This document shows, piece after piece, positions 15,878 through 15,965 of a stretch of DNA of 15,965 nt (the first letter of the stretch is position 1; the number at the start of each line of letters is the position of its first letter). The notes below the pieces were generated by a model. The model was not told the DNA's origin, did no database searches, and saw only the letters and a program-made list of their open reading frames with translations. The DNA lies in contig CAZEKX010000045.1 in NCBI GenBank assembly GCA_964512955.1, forward strand, positions 1 through 15,965, given 5' to 3'. The DNA comes from HGM04593 sp964512955. GTDB lineage: Bacteria > Bacteroidota > Bacteroidia > Bacteroidales > Bacteroidaceae. The translations under genes and the position numbers were made by a program.

Positions 15878-15965
15878 TCATTTATTGTATTTATTTATCG
15901 CAATGAATAATCCGCAGAGTCAACCAGCAAGTGCAACATTACGAAATAAATTTGTAAAAGCACTC

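Noticed and set aside
15872..15910. Short plus-strand frame of 12 codons starting at ATG 15872
   Set aside because: It is very short, AT-rich, and without ribosome-binding sequence or a regulatory partner.
15947..15954. TAAATTTG, a match to the -7 promoter box on the plus strand
   Set aside because: No TTTG-like -33 box lies 18-21 nt upstream and no gene is visible to the right before the window ends.

Overview
The window looks like part of a Bacteroidales chromosome, probably from a gut or host-associated species. The evidence is: Bacteroidetes-type promoters (TTTG, about 19 nt, TAnnTTTG); starts preceded by A-rich rather than strong Shine-Dalgarno sequence; a lipoprotein with an acidic surface-export signal after its cysteine; a PorT-family barrel; and a GH84 enzyme very like the Bacteroides O-GlcNAcase family. 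The genus cannot be fixed from the sequence. No rRNA, tRNA, insertion sequence, CRISPR array or phage gene was seen.

Layout. 1-1121 (+): the 3' end of a probable cell-wall amidase and a PorT-family outer-membrane barrel. 1146-3340 (+): a promoter, a transcribed leader of about 195 nt, a stand-alone TrpB2-type tryptophan synthase beta chain and a small YqiA-like esterase. The leader encodes a 17-residue peptide with two adjacent Trp codons, followed by mutually exclusive hairpins and an intrinsic terminator. 3354-7327 (+): a likely operon of a nucleotidylyltransferase-GHMP kinase fusion, a TonB-dependent receptor and a surface lipoprotein, closed by a terminator. 7307-11155 (+): a two-domain acetylesterase (SGNH plus sialate-O-acetylesterase type) and a GH123 beta-N-acetylgalactosaminidase, ending in a strong terminator shared with the convergent unit. 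11145-15792 (-): GH84 followed by GH20, both exported beta-N-acetylhexosaminidases with C-terminal F5/8-type carbohydrate-binding regions.

How the genes work together. The right half is a locus for N-acetylated host glycans. The esterase would strip O-acetyl groups, GH123 would remove beta-GalNAc, and GH20 and GH84 would remove beta-GlcNAc/GalNAc. All four carry export signals. No SusC/SusD pair, sigma/anti-sigma pair or hybrid two-component sensor is present in the window. The centre pairs cytoplasmic sugar activation (fusion enzyme) with outer-membrane uptake (receptor plus lipoprotein), but the ligand is unknown.

The most notable element is the apparent ribosome-mediated Trp attenuator ahead of trpB2. 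It has a tandem-Trp leader peptide (1229-1282), a 1:2 hairpin (1263-1284), an antiterminator pairing (1276-1283 with 1328-1335) and a terminator (1319-1349). It implies that this trpB2 is controlled by tryptophan supply.
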